NCBI GenBank assembly: GCA_018818165.1
Contig: JAHISP010000036.1
Span: forward strand, 1 to 64,000
Reading direction: 5' to 3'
Source: Bacteroidota bacterium
GTDB lineage: Bacteria > Bacteroidota > Ignavibacteria > Ignavibacteriales > Melioribacteraceae
Length of the DNA: 64,000 bases
Shown in pieces: positions 63,920 through 64,000 of the stretch. The translations under genes were made by a program, and so were the position numbers. Numbering within the stretch: the first letter of the stretch is position 1; the number at the start of each line of letters is the position of its first letter. The notes under the pieces were generated by a model, which made no database searches, was not told the origin of the DNA, and saw only the letters and a list, made by a program, of their open reading frames with translations.

Positions 63920-64000
63920 AATATTTACTTTTGTAATTCTTCTCTTCTTGCTGTTTTCCTGTTCCAAAAAGGAAGAGAAGAATTATGTTGTTAAAGTTGG
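63894..64000 (+). CDS. Start of a further lipoprotein (cut by window end)
   Basis: A frame from ATG 63,894 gives a signal peptide with a hydrophobic core (IFTFVILLFLLFSC), a lipobox FSC, then SKKEEKNYVVKVG, and runs to the window edge. Position after a parvulin lipoprotein and the closing VVKVG suggest another SurA/parvulin-like protein, whose N termini often read this way. The 26-nt overlap with the previous gene implies coupled translation. Only about 35 residues are visible. Confidence 0.7.
   Translation, partial: MHTKLKIIKIFTFVILLFLLFSCSKKEEKNYVVKV

Noticed and set aside
1-64000. CRISPR arrays, tRNA and rRNA genes
   Set aside because: No regularly spaced repeats and no cloverleaf or rRNA-like sequence was noticed on reading both strands; a tRNA scan would settle this.

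Overview
The window is AT-rich bacterial DNA, most likely from an Ignavibacteria-type organism on the edge of the Bacteroidota/Chlorobi group. The basis is TonB-dependent receptors (one with a carboxypeptidase-regulatory-like front), giant PAS/GAF sensor proteins, a Bacteroidota-style SerA with TPKKMGA in place of TPHxGA, lipobox proteins and clear purine-rich Shine-Dalgarno sites. This placement is inference; no rRNA or tRNA gene is visible.

Region 1 (about 300-36,560): an unbroken run of 21 minus-strand genes. Read 5' to 3' it starts with a membrane histidine kinase (34,116-36,560). A roughly 16 kb operon-like block for corrinoid-dependent methyl transfer follows: a corrinoid protein, a UroD/MtaA-like protein, a DUF1638 protein, a PAS/GAF sensor, an iron alcohol dehydrogenase, a second PAS/GAF sensor, MtaC, MtaB, a RamA-type corrinoid activase and a second DUF1638 protein. 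MtaB keeps the three zinc ligands of the archaeal enzyme at exactly conserved spacing, so methanol is the best substrate guess. Next come a PhnD-like binding lipoprotein with a membrane PAS sensor, two TonB receptors each followed by a YfiR-like (DUF4154) periplasmic protein, a CHASE8/HAMP/PAS/GAF histidine kinase, a CheY-like regulator and a receiver-PAS-kinase. Three sensors of the run have no kinase domain and end in the same short helical tail.

Region 2 (37,158-46,217): metabolic genes serA, hutU, adenosine deaminase, a DMT-family exporter, a TonB receptor and an adenine deaminase.

Region 3 (46,406-58,571): an accessory region holding a SAM methyltransferase, a BrnTA toxin-antitoxin, a type IIG-like DNA methyltransferase/restriction protein, a Bro-N protein, a frameshifted membrane gene, a MITE, a DUF2202 lipoprotein, a DUF4143 ATPase and a RelB-Doc toxin-antitoxin pair. 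Several cassettes are bracketed by direct repeats, twice by a copied 3' end of the neighbouring gene.

Region 4 (58,788-64,000): metG, a solitary beta-type DNA methyltransferase, a three-domain parvulin lipoprotein and the start of a further lipoprotein cut by the window edge.
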